Origin: Scedosporium boydii
Taxonomy: Eukaryota; Ascomycota; Sordariomycetes; Microascales; Microascaceae
NCBI GenBank assembly: GCA_002221725.1
Contig: NJFT01000200.1
Span: 1-64,000, forward strand
Length of the DNA stretch: 64,000 nt
Reading direction: 5' to 3'
A program made the position numbers and the translations under genes. Positions 34,218 through 46,291 of the stretch are shown here, piece by piece (the first letter of the stretch is position 1; each line of letters opens with the position of its first letter). Below the pieces are notes generated by a model that saw nothing but the letters and a program-made list of their open reading frames with translations, was not told the DNA's origin and did not search any database.

Positions 34218-34976
34218 GATTGTGTTTATTGCTAAAAACCGGCCCGTCGAGAATGGAGGTTCTGGCGCGAGGAATACTCTAAACGCCGATTGTAGATTCT
34301 CATAGGATTATTCCTGTCAAGTCAATAGGCTGTCCTACCAGTATTGACAGCATCGGCTGATCGTTCCAGGTGCGGAATGCCTTAGCCGCAGGCAAGAGGC
34401 TCGATGGATGTAAGTGAGAACGACAATTTCTTCTTGAACCATCCGAAGCATCAACAGCTATGCATCAACAGCAAGGCCTCGCAAAGGAAATATCTAAGGG
34501 AGACCTGGCGCGTACTTTGTATGCCGGCACGATGGTGAAGACGGGCAATAGGAATCAGCCGATCTCGAAATTCCCCGATGTGGGGGCCCTCGATCCTTCG
34601 ATCCTTCGAATAAATCGGTCGAGCTCCCTAAACTAAATTTAACACGCCTTGTTTGACCATGCATGTCGATCGATCCTTCAACGAACGTCGAGCAGGCAGA
34701 GCCCTCGTACAACATTGACTTGCCAACCTAAAGCGTATCACGGCTCAATTTTCGATTTTAATATCTCTACAGTTGACTCCCAGAAGGGTTAGAATTGAGG
34801 AAGCTGTTGATACAGAAAGCCAGCTCAAAGGAAGCCATCCTGATTCATGTGGCGATGATGCCTTCTCTAGTTCTTAGAAAGCAGAGCATCTTGCATAAGA
34901 GGCAGACTCTACAAACTACATCCAAAATATAAACCATTACTACAATAGGAACGCAGACGTCCGTCTTCTTAGCGTA
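34218..34976. other. Intergenic between UDP-glycosyltransferase and PKS remnant
   Basis: About 760 bp upstream of both flanking units. Short ORFs only; no conserved text recognised. Confidence 0.45.
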
Positions 34977-35186
34977 ATGGCACAATCAGGAAAGCTAACA
35001 TCAACGGGGCAGATCATTGCCGTCATTGAAATGGGCATTACTCTGTAGGTCCTTCAGGAGGAACAGACACACTAGAGTCCTTCTGGCAGACCATTTCAAC
35101 CGGAAGGAGGCCTTGGACAAAGATTCCGGAGAACCGATTTGCGCTGGATTCATTGTGCCATCCGACCTTAGACCGCAATGACTGTG
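34977..35186 (+). pseudogene. Remnant of a polyketide synthase ketosynthase domain
   Basis: An ATG at 34977 opens MAQSGKLTSTGQ, then IIAVIEMGITL, matching the KS entry block (IAVIGMGCRFPGG in intact enzymes), and hits TAG at 35046. In the next frame from 35048 the KS text continues without loss: GPSGGTDTLESFWQTISTGR, then RPWTKIPENRFALDSLCHPT. This follows the family pattern FW..L..GR.AW..IP..RF..D..YHP. The text stops at a GTAAGT near 35186. Nothing resembling the KS active site (Cys-His-His), AT, ACP or other PKS domains follows. About 65 codons of a multidomain enzyme of more than 2,000 residues remain. The frame change plus truncation make it a relic. Confidence 0.75.
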
Positions 35187-36620
35187 TAAGTGATATCAAG
35201 CAGCGAGCAATCTGCCGAGCCTCTTCGGTCTCTCAAGGACGGTTATCTCTACAGTTCTGCCACCCTCCTCATGGCCGTCCACCGCTTCGACTACTGTACA
35301 ACGACCTTACAAACCATCCGCGTGTAACCTGACTACTATTCCCTATTGTAGGTGCACGGAATGATCGGATGGTCTCCGAGCCGTATTTCGGAAACTACCT
35401 CACACCGATCGATGCGCCGTATTTACCCGCATCCCAAGACCTTTGCCGGGATCGTGCTCGCCGTTCGGAACGAAATCACCTCATTATCGCAACAAGCTTG
35501 TTTAGTGGAAGAAGTAGCTCTGGAAGTCGAGGAGGGACTCGAAGCGTACTTTGCCTCGAAAGCAGAAAAGCGGTTCTATCTCTTCACGCACCAAAGTTAG
35601 ACTTTGTACTGCAATAGATTGTGGTCTATGCCAGCTGATACGATATGGGTGAGAAAACCAAGGCTACAGACTCCATGATGCTTTTCAAGCTGCTCGACAT
35701 CGTTCCGGCAACGCCATTGCTGGGACTAAGAAAGAAGATCCAGATGGATACAGACGATATTGGCTCCCCAAGGGGACCATCTCGCGGTGTTTCGACAACC
35801 TAAGTCTAGGGGCAGAGCGCCGCGAATATACAATAAACACCACACACGCACACACTGTATACCCATCTATAGATAATCGCTCCCTCGCATGTCTGCAACA
35901 GCATGACGCCAAAAGCAGTACAGCAGTCTGGCTGCGCAATGACGAACGGTCGGGGAGGAAGGATCTAGATGGGATGACGGATGCATAACGTGGAGTGGTT
36001 TTTATGGAACCAGCCGGAAACGACCTTGTCTAGCCGTAGAGCAGCGGGCGTCGAGCTTGGCCGCAGTACCGTGGCGAGCTGTAATCTTGATTATTGGGCG
36101 ATAGTCTTTACAAGATTTATGTTAGCACTCGCATAGTGTACACTACCTAATAATGCGTCTTTACGCGGGTTTTCCACCTCGATTCGGAAGTTGTCCCAAG
36201 ATTGGCGCATTCCAGAGGGCCGGCTCCGGGGGGAGGGTGCATCAGCCCGCGATTCGGGTTCCCGCCAGCAAACATCATGGTTCTTGCTGGCCCTTGGCGC
36301 CACTCCCACCGGATCTCATCAACGTTGTTTCTATTCCGGTTGTTCCCTAGTATTCATTTTCCGAGGCGACCTCGAGAGGGTGGAAGGGCTGATCTTTCGG
36401 CCTGAATGTAGTGTTTCCTTTCCTTCTAGAAATTGTCCCCCCTCCCCCCAAACCCCGAGCCTCTCTCTCCGGCCCCCGTCGCCCGTAACCCCGAAGCTTC
36501 TGGACGGACACCTCATGCCATCCGGCTTCGTATATCTAAAATAGGAGATCTCTTAATACTGGACCGGTGTGTCTCTTGCGCTTGTTGGCTCGCTTTTATT
36601 TGTGACTCCAGAAGCTGAAG
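35187..36620. other. Intergenic between PKS and MFS remnants
   Basis: About 1.4 kb. Overlapping ORFs at 35352-35617 (two plus frames) lack recognisable domains and could be further decayed coding DNA. Nothing else was identified. Confidence 0.4.
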
Positions 36621-38549
36621 ATGGCGCAGGCCCATTCTAGTGAGCTAAATCGCCCAGCGTCAAAGGACACTAGAAGGCCCTAGACTCCATGTTTGCGTTC
36701 TCGGGTAAAGCGATGTTGACGAAACCTTTATCTTTTCTTGCAAACTAATCATGAGAGGCTGCAGATTGACACTCGCTCTCTTCTTCTCTGTCCTCGAGAC
36801 CACCATCGTATCCACCACCCTCGGGGCCATCGCTGCCCAATTTTAGGACCGCATCCAGTTCTCATGGATGGTGACTGCGTACTTGGTAACCTTTAATGGT
36901 GAGAAACACCGTCTGGCGACCCCACCACCAGCCGCCCTGATATTGAACTCAAGTACAGGGTTCCTGCTGCCCCATGCTAGGTTGAGCGATGTTTTTAGGC
37001 GATCCACCATCTCCGACGCCTGTTTAGCCATGTTCGCCTTGTTTTCTGTGCTCGGAGGCGCCGCGCAGTCCGTGGTGCAACTGTATTGCATCCGTACCCA
37101 TGGCTGAAAGGCCCAGACTCCGTACACGGCGGGGATTAACGATGCTAGGATTGTCTGCCGCGCTCTCCAGGGCGTCGGTGCCTCTGGAATCTTCTCCCTG
37201 ACAACGGTAATTGTACCTAATATCACCCCAGATCGCTGGTTGGGCTTGTGCTCTGGCATTTGTTAGCTCCGTTTTTGCTCTCGCCAGTATTCTAGGACCG
37301 GTACTGGGCGGTGTTCTTGCCGAGTATTCCAGCTGGAAATGGGTGGTTTTGCTCAAGTGGGTTCCGGCCGCAGAGCTCGAGATAGTTTCGAAAGTCTCTC
37401 ATTCCTGTTAGTGTACTGGGAGCAGGCAGCAGTATACGCACTCTTACTTGCATTCTTTATTCCTCAAAGACACACGTGCGGCGGCCTTAAATTCCGTATC
37501 GGTAAATGGAAGAAAATCGATATCCCTGGGGCCGTTCTCCTTCCCGCGGCCACCACCCTTTTCATCTACGCCTTGCAGAGTGTTCCGTCCTCCGGGTCTG
37601 GACAGGGCTGGTCGAGCCCGGTCATCATCGGCTGTTTGGTTGCGCCAGGCGTCTCGTTCATTTCGTTTATCCAGCACGAGAGAGATTCTTGCCCAGATAC
37701 TCGTCCATACCTCCTTTTTTTTTCCGGTATCATTACTCTTTGAGCGCAACATCACGTTGCTCATGATGTAAGTCTTCAGTTCCAAATACCTTCCCTTTTT
37801 TTCTCTTTCTTCCCAGCTTTTTTTTTGCACTTACTCGCCAGATCCTGGTTCTTCATAGGAAGCTCGTTCTACTTCACCATCATCCAGCTTCCGCAGTGCC
37901 CCCTTCAAGTAAACGCCAAGAGTCCTACAACAGCAGGTATCCTTGTGCTTCCCGTCCTTCTCCCATCAGCCGCTTTCTCCGCCCTCTCCAGCGGCCTTTG
38001 TCGCAAGTTCCCCATTGCCACCCCTTTGCAGCTATTCCTCGGAGGATGCTTCCAAGCCCTGGGCGTTGGACTTTTACCGTCCCTTCCGACAGATTTACTC
38101 GTAGCCAGCAAGCAGCACGGCTTCGTTACCGGGTGGGATTTGGGCTCATGCTCCCCTCCGTCCTGATCTTAGCAAGAGATTGGACTTGGAAGGAATTATA
38201 CCGTATTAAGAAGCCCTTGCTCTCATTTCCGTTGCTGACCCAGACTGAGACGTGTATGTGCAGCAACCGCCATGGGGCCGGTGAATACCTTCGTACACTA
38301 GGGGGCTACGTGTCGATTGCCGTTGACGATATCACCATGAACCAAGAATTGGATGATAGGCTCGAGTTCCCGACAGAGGAGCAATGGGGGATATCCTACA
38401 TGTACTTGGCTTCAAGGGCAGCGGTGGGCCTTCCGGATAATAGTGATGAAGCTTTGATGGTCCGGGCAGCTTACGCGGAAGTGTATAACCGCAATTCTTC
38501 GTCATGGCTTTACCAGCCATGGCGCCTTGCCGTGACGGGCATGATCTAG
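36621..38549 (+). pseudogene. Broken 14-TM MFS drug/metabolite efflux transporter (DHA2/aflT type)
   Basis: Successive fragments follow the order of a DHA2 transporter: LFFSVLETTIVSTTLGAI (TM1), WMVTAYLVTFN, ARLSDVF (motif A), CRALQGVGASGIF (motif B), SSVFALASILGPVLGGVLAE (antiporter motif C), KIDIPGAVLLPAATTLFIYA, WFFIGSSFYFTIIQLPQCPL, ATPLQLFLGGCFQALGVGLL and a C-terminal LRTLGGYVSIAV. Introns at 36899-36958 and 37083-37148 can still be placed. Lesions: TAG at 36844-36846; a one-base shift at about 37261 with TAG at 37264; a shift in the T-run at 37713-37723; and further shifts near 38126 and 38288. At least one nonsense and four frame changes rule out a normal product. Nearest class: efflux pumps of secondary-metabolite clusters. 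Confidence 0.85.
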
Positions 38550-39991
38550 GCCATGCAGTATGTGAGAAGCAGGCGCCTTTGGCCGAGAATCAGGATCAGA
38601 TTGCATCGGTGAGTTTGATCAAGCAGAAGAGGATGAACAGGTGGTATAGGAAAGCGTGAGACTATTTTCGCTCTGCGAAACCAGCCGGTGAAGTTAGATT
38701 TGATGATTGTAGGTAAGGCCATTCTCTCCTGGTCAACCAAAAAGATGGCCATGATAGTGAGAATGCTGAGGCATTCGGTTGCCAGGAGGTTCTCGTCGGT
38801 TAGTTCGCGATTTCGTACCGCCTAGTAACCCCTTTGGAAACTTTTCCAGAAATCACCTCTCTAATATGGGTTCTTGTCTGTCAACTCGCCCTGAAGCATG
38901 CTGCGATCAATAATATTTGATGTGGACCTCGAAGCTCCACAAGCTCAGACCGTTGCTATCAGGCCAAGTGTCAGACGAAGCATTGAAGGGTGTATATAAT
39001 ACAAGTTTGTGATGAAGCAGTGTTCAAAAGTCCACACTGTCCTTTAACAGAAATAGCGCAAATTTCCCCAATAATTCTGCTAGCTGTCTAGGACAGAAAC
39101 AGAAACTCCCACGGAGCGGAGGTACCCAAAACATCCTCCAGTCTCGAGCCGCCGTATTTCAGCGGGCTGCTCCCCTCGACGCGGTCGAATCCACTAGAAA
39201 TAGTAGTCAATAGTGCTACCATGGTTGGTGCTCCCTGCAGTTCATAGCACCCTCAAGCGCTGTACGGTGCTGACACCATCACTGACACCACCACTGACAC
39301 CACCACTACACCACCACAAGCGCCGCCGCCCGCCTCTCGACCTTGACGCGCTTGCATCATCAGTCGCACCCTAGAAACTCATCACCACCTCCCGTTAATG
39401 CGACCCCTTTATCGTCTCTTGGCTATGCTAGTTTCCAGGTTTTGTTTTTAGCATTTGATTCTTTTGTTCCTTTCCATTTCTCTTAGGTATAAGCAGCTCC
39501 CCCATATGATTTACGAACTTCGTCTAACGCCATGAAAGGTCGACCAGTCACTTTCCCGGAGTCCTTGCATGACCTCCACGTCTCTCGTTGACAATTGATG
39601 CGTGTCGTCGTTCAGCCGCCTTTCCGCTTACTTCCCTCCGCAACACTCCTTGGTCCGATTTAGAGATACCGCGATCTCTCTTCGATTCTTTAATTATATT
39701 GACCGAGACTGTCTCGCCTGGTTACTTGTCGATTATTCGAACCCCCCTGTGACTGGCCAGGCGACGACCCCACCCCCTCAGCGTCCTCCGAGCTCTTGCG
39801 CTTCTGCGTCTTCGACCCCCCGGGCTGTCTCTCTGAACAGTCTCAGCGACGCCCCCCTTCTTGGAAACCCTTAGTACTGCTTCGCTTCGAGAAAGACCGG
39901 GACGTCGATTTATTTGAGCGCGTATATATATTTTTCGATAATCCAACTCCTTTCCTACCCAAGCTCTTCCGAGTCTGAGCATCATCCAACC
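38550..39991. other. Intergenic, upstream region of the CCCH-SMR gene
   Basis: About 1.4 kb with a 12-bp tandem repeat (39270-39305), then a C/T-rich leader-like stretch up to the ATG at 39992. No conserved ORF or RNA gene was recognised. Confidence 0.45.
39270..39305. repeat. 12-bp tandem repeat CTGACACCACCA, three copies
   Basis: Units at 39270 (one mismatch), 39282 and 39294, followed by a degenerate CTACACCACCAC. It lies about 700 bp upstream of the CCCH-SMR start codon. Confidence 0.8.
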
Positions 39992-42352
39992 ATGGTTTCA
40001 GACGAACACTACGAAGTCTGCCTCCCGATCCTGCAGGATCCGAACCTCGAAGACGAAGATAAGACCGACAAAATCGAGGAACTGCTCAGAAAGGAGACGG
40101 CCCTAACCGGAACCTCCCTCGACAATGCAATATTGGATGTTTTATGGAGATACAGGGAAGGCGGTGTCAGTTCCGCTTCACCGCCGCCTATTCGGCAGAC
40201 AATCCTCCGTCGACCTTCCCCAGCTTCCTGGCGAGGTTCCTCTACTCCGCTATCAGGTTCGCCGCGCCTAGGTGTCAGTCCCCTAGCTCCGCCCGGATAT
40301 GTGCCCTCTACGTTAAACAGGACCAAATCCTCTACCGCGTCCCCGTTCTCATCCCCACGACCCTCACCCCGCCTAAGCTTTGCGACGCCAGCCATACCCC
40401 ATAGTCCGAACCTCAACGCTTACGAGTTCGCGAACGACCCGACTCCCGCACCCGAGATCTTTGGGGACTACCCGACCGAGAATGTGGAATGGCTGGTGAA
40501 TGATGACGGCGGAGCGAGTCTCAGTTCGTCCTTTACAATGCCGAGCGGTCTCAATGCAGCTGCCCCCGAGTTTTCTTCCGTGTCGGCCCAGCAAACGGAC
40601 ATGACCCCGTATGATATGCTTCGTACCATTCTCGGTCCCTCGAGGACTGACGACGAGATTGAAGCCGCACTGGCCTCCCACGGTTATGACCTGAGCGCTA
40701 CTGTTGCCTCCATCATGGACAGTCAAGGTCGTGCTTTGGGCGGCCTGTCGGCGTCTACCGATGAACCGAGGAAGGTTCTTGTAGGCCGTTCGTCTGTTGT
40801 GGATGCACGACCGACTACCCCCGTAAATCATGGCGGCCAGAAGCCGGGCATCATTTGTAAATTCTATCTCTCCAGCGGTCAGTGCCTGCGGTCTGACTGT
40901 CGCTTCAGTCACGATCTCAGCAGCCACCTTTGCAAGTACGTGAAGTCAATAAAAGCAAAAGCCCGGGCCCCTCTCTTGAATTCCAGGTTGTGGGAGACTA
41001 ACGGGAGCACTACTCTAGGTATTGGATGATGGGTAACTGCCTCGCTGGTGATACATGCGTCTTTTCGCATGACCCTGCCCAGCTAGTTACCAAGCTGTCG
41101 ATGGATGGCAGCTCTACGCCGCCTCAAAAGGCGGCGAGTCTACATACCCAAGACTACAGCTCCTTCCCGACCCTGCATGGCAGTCCCGATTCCTTTTCCG
41201 CATATGCCGCTGCCGGTAACCACCACCCCTTCGGTCTGACGCCGCCTTCCGGTCTAAGACCATTCCATGGTATGGACAACCGTCCGCGATCCCGGCCCGG
41301 CAGCCGACATCAGACCAAGGAGCAGGCACCCGCCCTGGACGATACCGAAGCGTTCCCTTCGCTCGGCTCCGGAAAACCGGGGAAGAAGCATCACGGCAAA
41401 AGGGGCGGGCACGGCCACAAGGAGGTCTTCACGCCCAGCTCCCTCGCCGATATCGTCAAGATGGCGCCTTCGCCTAGTCCGTCTCCCCGGGCCGATAAGA
41501 GAACGGGGAGAAATGGCAGCACGGGTAGCAAGAATGGCGAAAACAGTGCCGCGGCCCAAGCTATTCCTAGTCCTAAACATATCCCTTGGCTGGAAACCGG
41601 CGAGCGGGCTAACAAGGCCTATCTGAAGGCTCGTCAGGAGGCCATCAAACACGGTGGCCTTCGTAACAAGTTCTTGCAAAGGTATGTTGTACACACGTCA
41701 CTCTCAAAATAGTAGACTTGTCGTCACCTTGCAATAATTTACAGGTTATTGATCTAACCTTGTTTTTAAAAACAGTGCTGCCCAGGCTTGGAACCGTAAT
41801 GATGCCCGCGCAGCCAAAGCGCTCAGCCTCCGAGGCCAGAGCGAAAATGACCTGATGAGAAAGGCCCACCGAGAAGCGGCGCGCGAGCTCTACGAAGAAC
41901 GCAACAAGACCAACCAACCCGGCGGCGCGGAGATCTACGTCGACCTGCACGGGCTTCACCCCGACGAGGCGGTCGAGTATCTTGAGAAGGTGCTGATGGA
42001 GAACAGCGGCGAGAGCCGGCCCGTCTACGCCATCACGGGCACGGGACACCACAGCAAGAACGGCAAGGACAAGGTGGGCAAGGCGGTGCGCAATTTCCTC
42101 AACGAGTGGCGCTACGCTTTTAAGGAGTTCTCGGTCCCAGGTGACAAGAATAATATGGGCGGTATCCTGGGCGTCGATGCCCGGTCGTGGGATCGGTCGC
42201 TGGGCAAGGAGGAAGGCTCGGCGGTGGCCGGCGCCGAGCATAGCAAGGCGACGTCGGATCTCTTGAGTCAGGGGGTTGAGATTGGGGATGGTAAGGTCAA
42301 GCTCCTGGTTAGGGATCCTCCGAAAGGCCCTGGTGGGAACCGTCGTGGCTGA
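39992..42352 (+). CDS. CCCH zinc finger / CUE-like / DUF1771 / SMR nuclease-type protein
   Basis: Exons 39992-40935, 41019-41681 and 41776-42352 give 727 aa. Domains in order: an N-terminal helical part, a Ser/Pro-rich linker, a CUE-like three-helix unit (about 205-245; DMLRTILGPSRTDDEIEAAL) and two CCCH fingers (about 290-335; CKFYLSSGQCLRSDCRFSH, then CKYWMMGNCLAGDTCVFSH). A disordered region follows, then DUF1771 (about 540-580; ARAAKALSLRGQSENDLMRK) and an SMR domain (about 585-665) with VDLHGLHPDEAVEYL and GTGHHSK. SMR proteins such as yeast Cue2 and human N4BP2 cleave mRNA at stalled ribosomes. The DLHG and GxGxHS signatures are present here. A role in ribosome-associated mRNA cleavage is inferred. 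Confidence 0.9.
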
Positions 42353-45169
42353 GTTAGAAATATACTAGATTTGCCATGGGTGAGAGGAAGAGAATTAGAG
42401 AGATATCCAGACGGGTGTAGTTAACTAGATGATTGCAAACCCACTCTTAACTGTTCACTTGAGCTAACCACCATTGATTGATTGAGTCGCGTATATTGAC
42501 AGCAGAATTCCAACAAATTTGTTAGAGTATTAAAAGGAGTTGAGCATGTAGATACCCTTCTAATAGGATCTCTATATCAAATCCGACGAGGCTCTTGCAC
42601 CAGGCTGCAGTCGAGGGGATCGATCGATCTATTGAAAGTTTCAAATACAGGAATGCATCAATTGATGTGTTGTAAAGTACACCAATGTAGCATCAACTTC
42701 CTCGTATGTCATCATATTCACATCCTTTCTTAACTACATCCCACGTTAAATCCAACCTCTTCCTATCCCTCCCTTGAAAATTACTCTAAACATACGTGTT
42801 GATTCTTAACGATTCCGAAAACCGCCGTCTCAACCACCATCAGAGCAACAACCAACAGGTCATCTCGGGCCATTCTTCAACCTATCTCGCGAAGTAAACC
42901 TTCCCGTCGTCGCCGATGGCCCGAAGATGAAGTAAGATCGGCCGAGTAAACATAGTTTGTGTTAAACAATCAAATGCGCTACCTTTGCAGTATCTCCGGC
43001 GCGCGTCGCCACCGCTTACGCCCCTTGTCGTGTTGATATCAGCTGACACTATCATGGAACTTGTGGCCTTCTAAATCTCCCGGATTCCGATTGTACGGAG
43101 TAAATTCCTCAAGGTCACGATGGCTTTGGTCCGATTAAAACCGAAATTCACCGGTGCAAGAGGCTCGGGTGACAGCCGTGGATCGTCGGGTTTGATGTTT
43201 GTATCGGCGGTTTTCTTATATCAATATCACCAGAAGCTCTGCCCTGGGATCAGAAACCCACTGGAACTGATGTGATGAAGTCTCGGGTGCGGTAGGCGTG
43301 GTGTGACAACATTGAATGATCAGTGGTGGCTCCACACAAGTGAGCGCTCCGGGAGCCAAGGCGTGACAGACCCCTACTAGGGTACCGGATAGAACCAGGC
43401 GAGATGCTGGGACACGAACTCACCCCATAGGAGAGCGTCTCATGTTAAAAACTTACAAGCTGAATGGGGGACTCCGACAGGATCCTGGAGCTGAGGCCGC
43501 ACCACCTCGTTCTACCGACAGAACCTTGTGGGCCGTTCAGAGAGATTGCTCTCAACCCCGGCAGGCTCGACCGGCAAGGATGGACTGGAGTCGGGACCAA
43601 GAACTCGCAGAAGAAGATTCGTGTGTCCTAGTGGGTAATCACGCTAATGCACATACAATATAAACTAAGAATGATGAAGAAGTCAAGAAAAAGAAACGAG
43701 CTATCGTGAGAGGGCAGCGGGGTTTTGCTCCACTCTTGTCAAGTATCGAACAAAGAGGAGGGGCTCGGCCCGCCATCTACTATGGACTAAGGAGAGTGAC
43801 AAGGGCCACGGCTGGACTCGGGGAGGGCTGGTCTAATGGTGAAGGAAGAGAATAGAGTATCAAGAGCGCCGAGCAAGAGGAGATAGTCTAAGTAAGAACC
43901 AAGACTAGAACATCGCGCAGCTAATCCGCCAGTCGGGACTAAACCTTCCTTTGACGCCAAAGTCTGTGATTGACCGCGCAAAGAAGCTGCCTTACATGGT
44001 TACACCTCAGCCACCTCTTCTCCAGTCTACTTGTACTTCGTAGTCTACTAGCGCAGCAGAGGACTGGTGCTGCGAGGCCACTGATCACAAACGCTGTGAT
44101 TCAGGGCGGTAGGGTGGGTTGCCTTGAGCCAATGCCCTACGATCGTTTGGTATGCGTGAGGGAAGTCTTTGCACATACGAAGTGATAAACGTTGTGACAT
44201 TTTCCTCTTCAACACTGCCGCTGCTTGGTTCTTAGGTCTATGCCTCGACGACATCTTCTCACTCGATCAATGCGCATCGAGGTAAGTTGAATGTCAACAT
44301 GGTTTTCACAGAGTGAAGCAATAAATCGGACCAAGACACCGGCAGTTGCGGAGGGAAGATGGATATAGACGGAGGTGTTGCCTGTGAAGGGTCATGACAG
44401 GCTTAGTCTTCTCTCGTCCCTTCCTCTTGTACGAACTTCCTCATGTACAACTCGAGTACAACTTTGAATCCGGGAACTTCGTGACAATGGATCAAGTCCA
44501 TCAAATACTTTGCAATGCAACTGTATCCAATTGTACGCATTTGATCGTTAAAGGTGGATGGGATAGGGTGGGTGAATAAGAGTTCAACGGCGAATCATCG
44601 TTCGTTCCAAGCCGATTCCGACGGTGTAAGTGCGGCTTGGGACTTTTCCCTCTCTCCACTCATTGTTGTCACTTTTAAGGTTATTGTTGTGTTGGCCGTC
44701 GCTGGCACATCGATCAGATGCTGGAAACGACTAACTGTTCCGAGGTTGCCAGGGCCCGACTGGGCCTTATCGTCTCCATCGTCGGAGAAGAGGGTAATAT
44801 CCCTTTTTCCGTGATGCTGATCACTAATCTGTCAGTTAAAGGGTTAAAGATCGACAATCACCTTTTCCGATGGAGCTAAAGCAAGGCACCCGGAGACACA
44901 CTAGGCGCGAGACTTGAGGCAGATTGATCGAATGGGATATCGAATCGTATTATTGATCCTTTACGTGAGTATGTTGCCTTGTCTCCTGCATGTCCCTTGT
45001 ACCCCGCCCAGAAAAAAATAGACAACATTCCCATGCTTGGTCCGAAATCCTATTTCGCATATATCGTTCATAAAACCCGACTCCTTGGAAAATGCAAGCA
45101 AAAAAAAAACCAAAAGAAAATCTCCGACGGCAAATAATCAAGTGGAGAAGAAACATCGCAGCCCCCCAA
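42353..45169. other. 2.8 kb gene-poor region
   Basis: No conserved ORF was recognised. The ORFs are short and overlapping. The stretch from about 43290 to 44210 differs in texture and may be decayed repeat DNA (see findings). One TACTTCGTA copy lies at 44034-44042. An A-rich stretch at 45098-45120 is near the 3' end of the next gene. Confidence 0.4.
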
Positions 45170-46291
45170 TCATAGCATCAAGCTTTCCTCATTATCTCGG
45201 CTCCCCTTCCCGGTCCCACCCCCGTGCACCAGTTCGGACACCATCTCCTCTTCTTCGTCGACTTCCTCCATGTCTTCGTCTTCGTAGAGATCCTCATCGT
45301 CCTCGTCGTATCCCACCTCGTAGTCCTCTCCGCCGCCCTCTTCTGGCTCGTACGCGTCTACCGGTTCGGGCGGGTCGCCCAACACCTCTATTTCGCTTCG
45401 GTCGCTGCATCGAGGACACTCGTTGATGCTGCCGGTCTCGCTCTCGCTCTCGCTCTCATCAAAGGACAAGACTCCCATGAGGGGTACTTCTATATTTCGA
45501 TACTGACTCTTGATCAGGTTGTCCGCCATCTCGAAGAGCTTCGTATCTCTATCAGGGGGGATTTCGGCGTCGATCGAAAACGATGCCTCATCCTTATCCA
45601 TGACGCGGTCCATGGGAATGGTATCGGGTGGTGGGGGATCCTCGGGGACCTGTGCAACCCACCGCCGCACCCTTTCGCCCTTGGGCACTGGCCTTGGTTG
45701 CGTGCGTCTTTCTCGCAAGCCCCGTCGAAACTTGTCCTTTTGCTTCCTCCGCCGCCTTCGGATGCGGTCCCGCACATACCATGCCACTACCAGCATCGCT
45801 GCTTGCATCGTCTCGTGGCACTTTTGTCGGTACGTGTTGGCCCACGCTTGGCATCTCTGCTGTTGGTAGTTGGTGATGGCTTGGCATCGTTGCTGATAGA
45901 AGGCAGCTATCCGCGTTGCCATTACCATCTCCTTGGGATCCATTGGGAATTCCATTAAGGAGGGGGATTGTGTTGTTTGAGCGTGTGTTTGGGTTTGTGG
46001 TATTTGTGAGGACTGGGTAGGAGCACGAGGCGTGGGAGGCGGCGGGGGTTGCATCCGTGACTGTGCCTGGTGCTTCTGTGTCTGCGTCTGCGCAGATTTT
46101 GCTTGTTGCTGCTGCTGCTGCAGCTTTGAGGTATTTTGATCGGCCGAGAAGTCGGCGGGCGTGGGCAGGGGAATCTCTAATCCTCCCATCTTGGGGTTAG
46201 GAGGCTGCAAGGGGGCGGGTTTCTGTGAAAATGACTGATTCTCCGGGGGAGGCGTAACCGGAGTAAATGGATTTATGGCCGTCGTCATCAT
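45170..46291 (-). CDS. Hypothetical acidic, Gln/Pro-rich protein with an 11-residue Cys repeat
   Basis: Single exon, 373 aa; two adjacent ATGs at 46291 and 46288. I do not recognise a named family. Visible parts: a Pro/Gln-rich, low-complexity N-terminus with a poly-Gln run (residues 58-63); a threefold 11-residue repeat at 131-163 (FYQQRCQAITN, YQQQRCQAWAN, TYRQKCHETMQ); a short hydrophobic segment (AAMLVVAWYV); a strongly basic stretch (about 174-195, RIRRRRRKQKDKFRR); and a moderately conserved-looking middle with SFDESESESETGSINECPRC. The C-terminal quarter is extremely acidic (Asp/Glu/Tyr). Length, codon evenness and absence of stops support a real gene. The repeat plus hydrophobic and basic segments could form an amphipathic or membrane-associated helix; this is inference. 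Confidence 0.75.
   Translation of the reverse strand: MMTTAINPFTPVTPPPENQSFSQKPAPLQPPNPKMGGLEIPLPTPADFSADQNTSKLQQQQQQAKSAQTQTQKHQAQSRMQPPPPPTPRAPTQSSQIPQTQTHAQTTQSPSLMEFPMDPKEMVMATRIAAFYQQRCQAITNYQQQRCQAWANTYRQKCHETMQAAMLVVAWYVRDRIRRRRRKQKDKFRRGLRERRTQPRPVPKGERVRRWVAQVPEDPPPPDTIPMDRVMDKDEASFSIDAEIPPDRDTKLFEMADNLIKSQYRNIEVPLMGVLSFDESESESETGSINECPRCSDRSEIEVLGDPPEPVDAYEPEEGGGEDYEVGYDEDDEDLYEDEDMEEVDEEEEMVSELVHGGGTGKGSRDNEESLML

Noticed and set aside
35352..35617. Two overlapping plus ORFs as continuation of the PKS
   Set aside because: Neither frame shows ketosynthase or other PKS motifs, so they were not merged into the relic.
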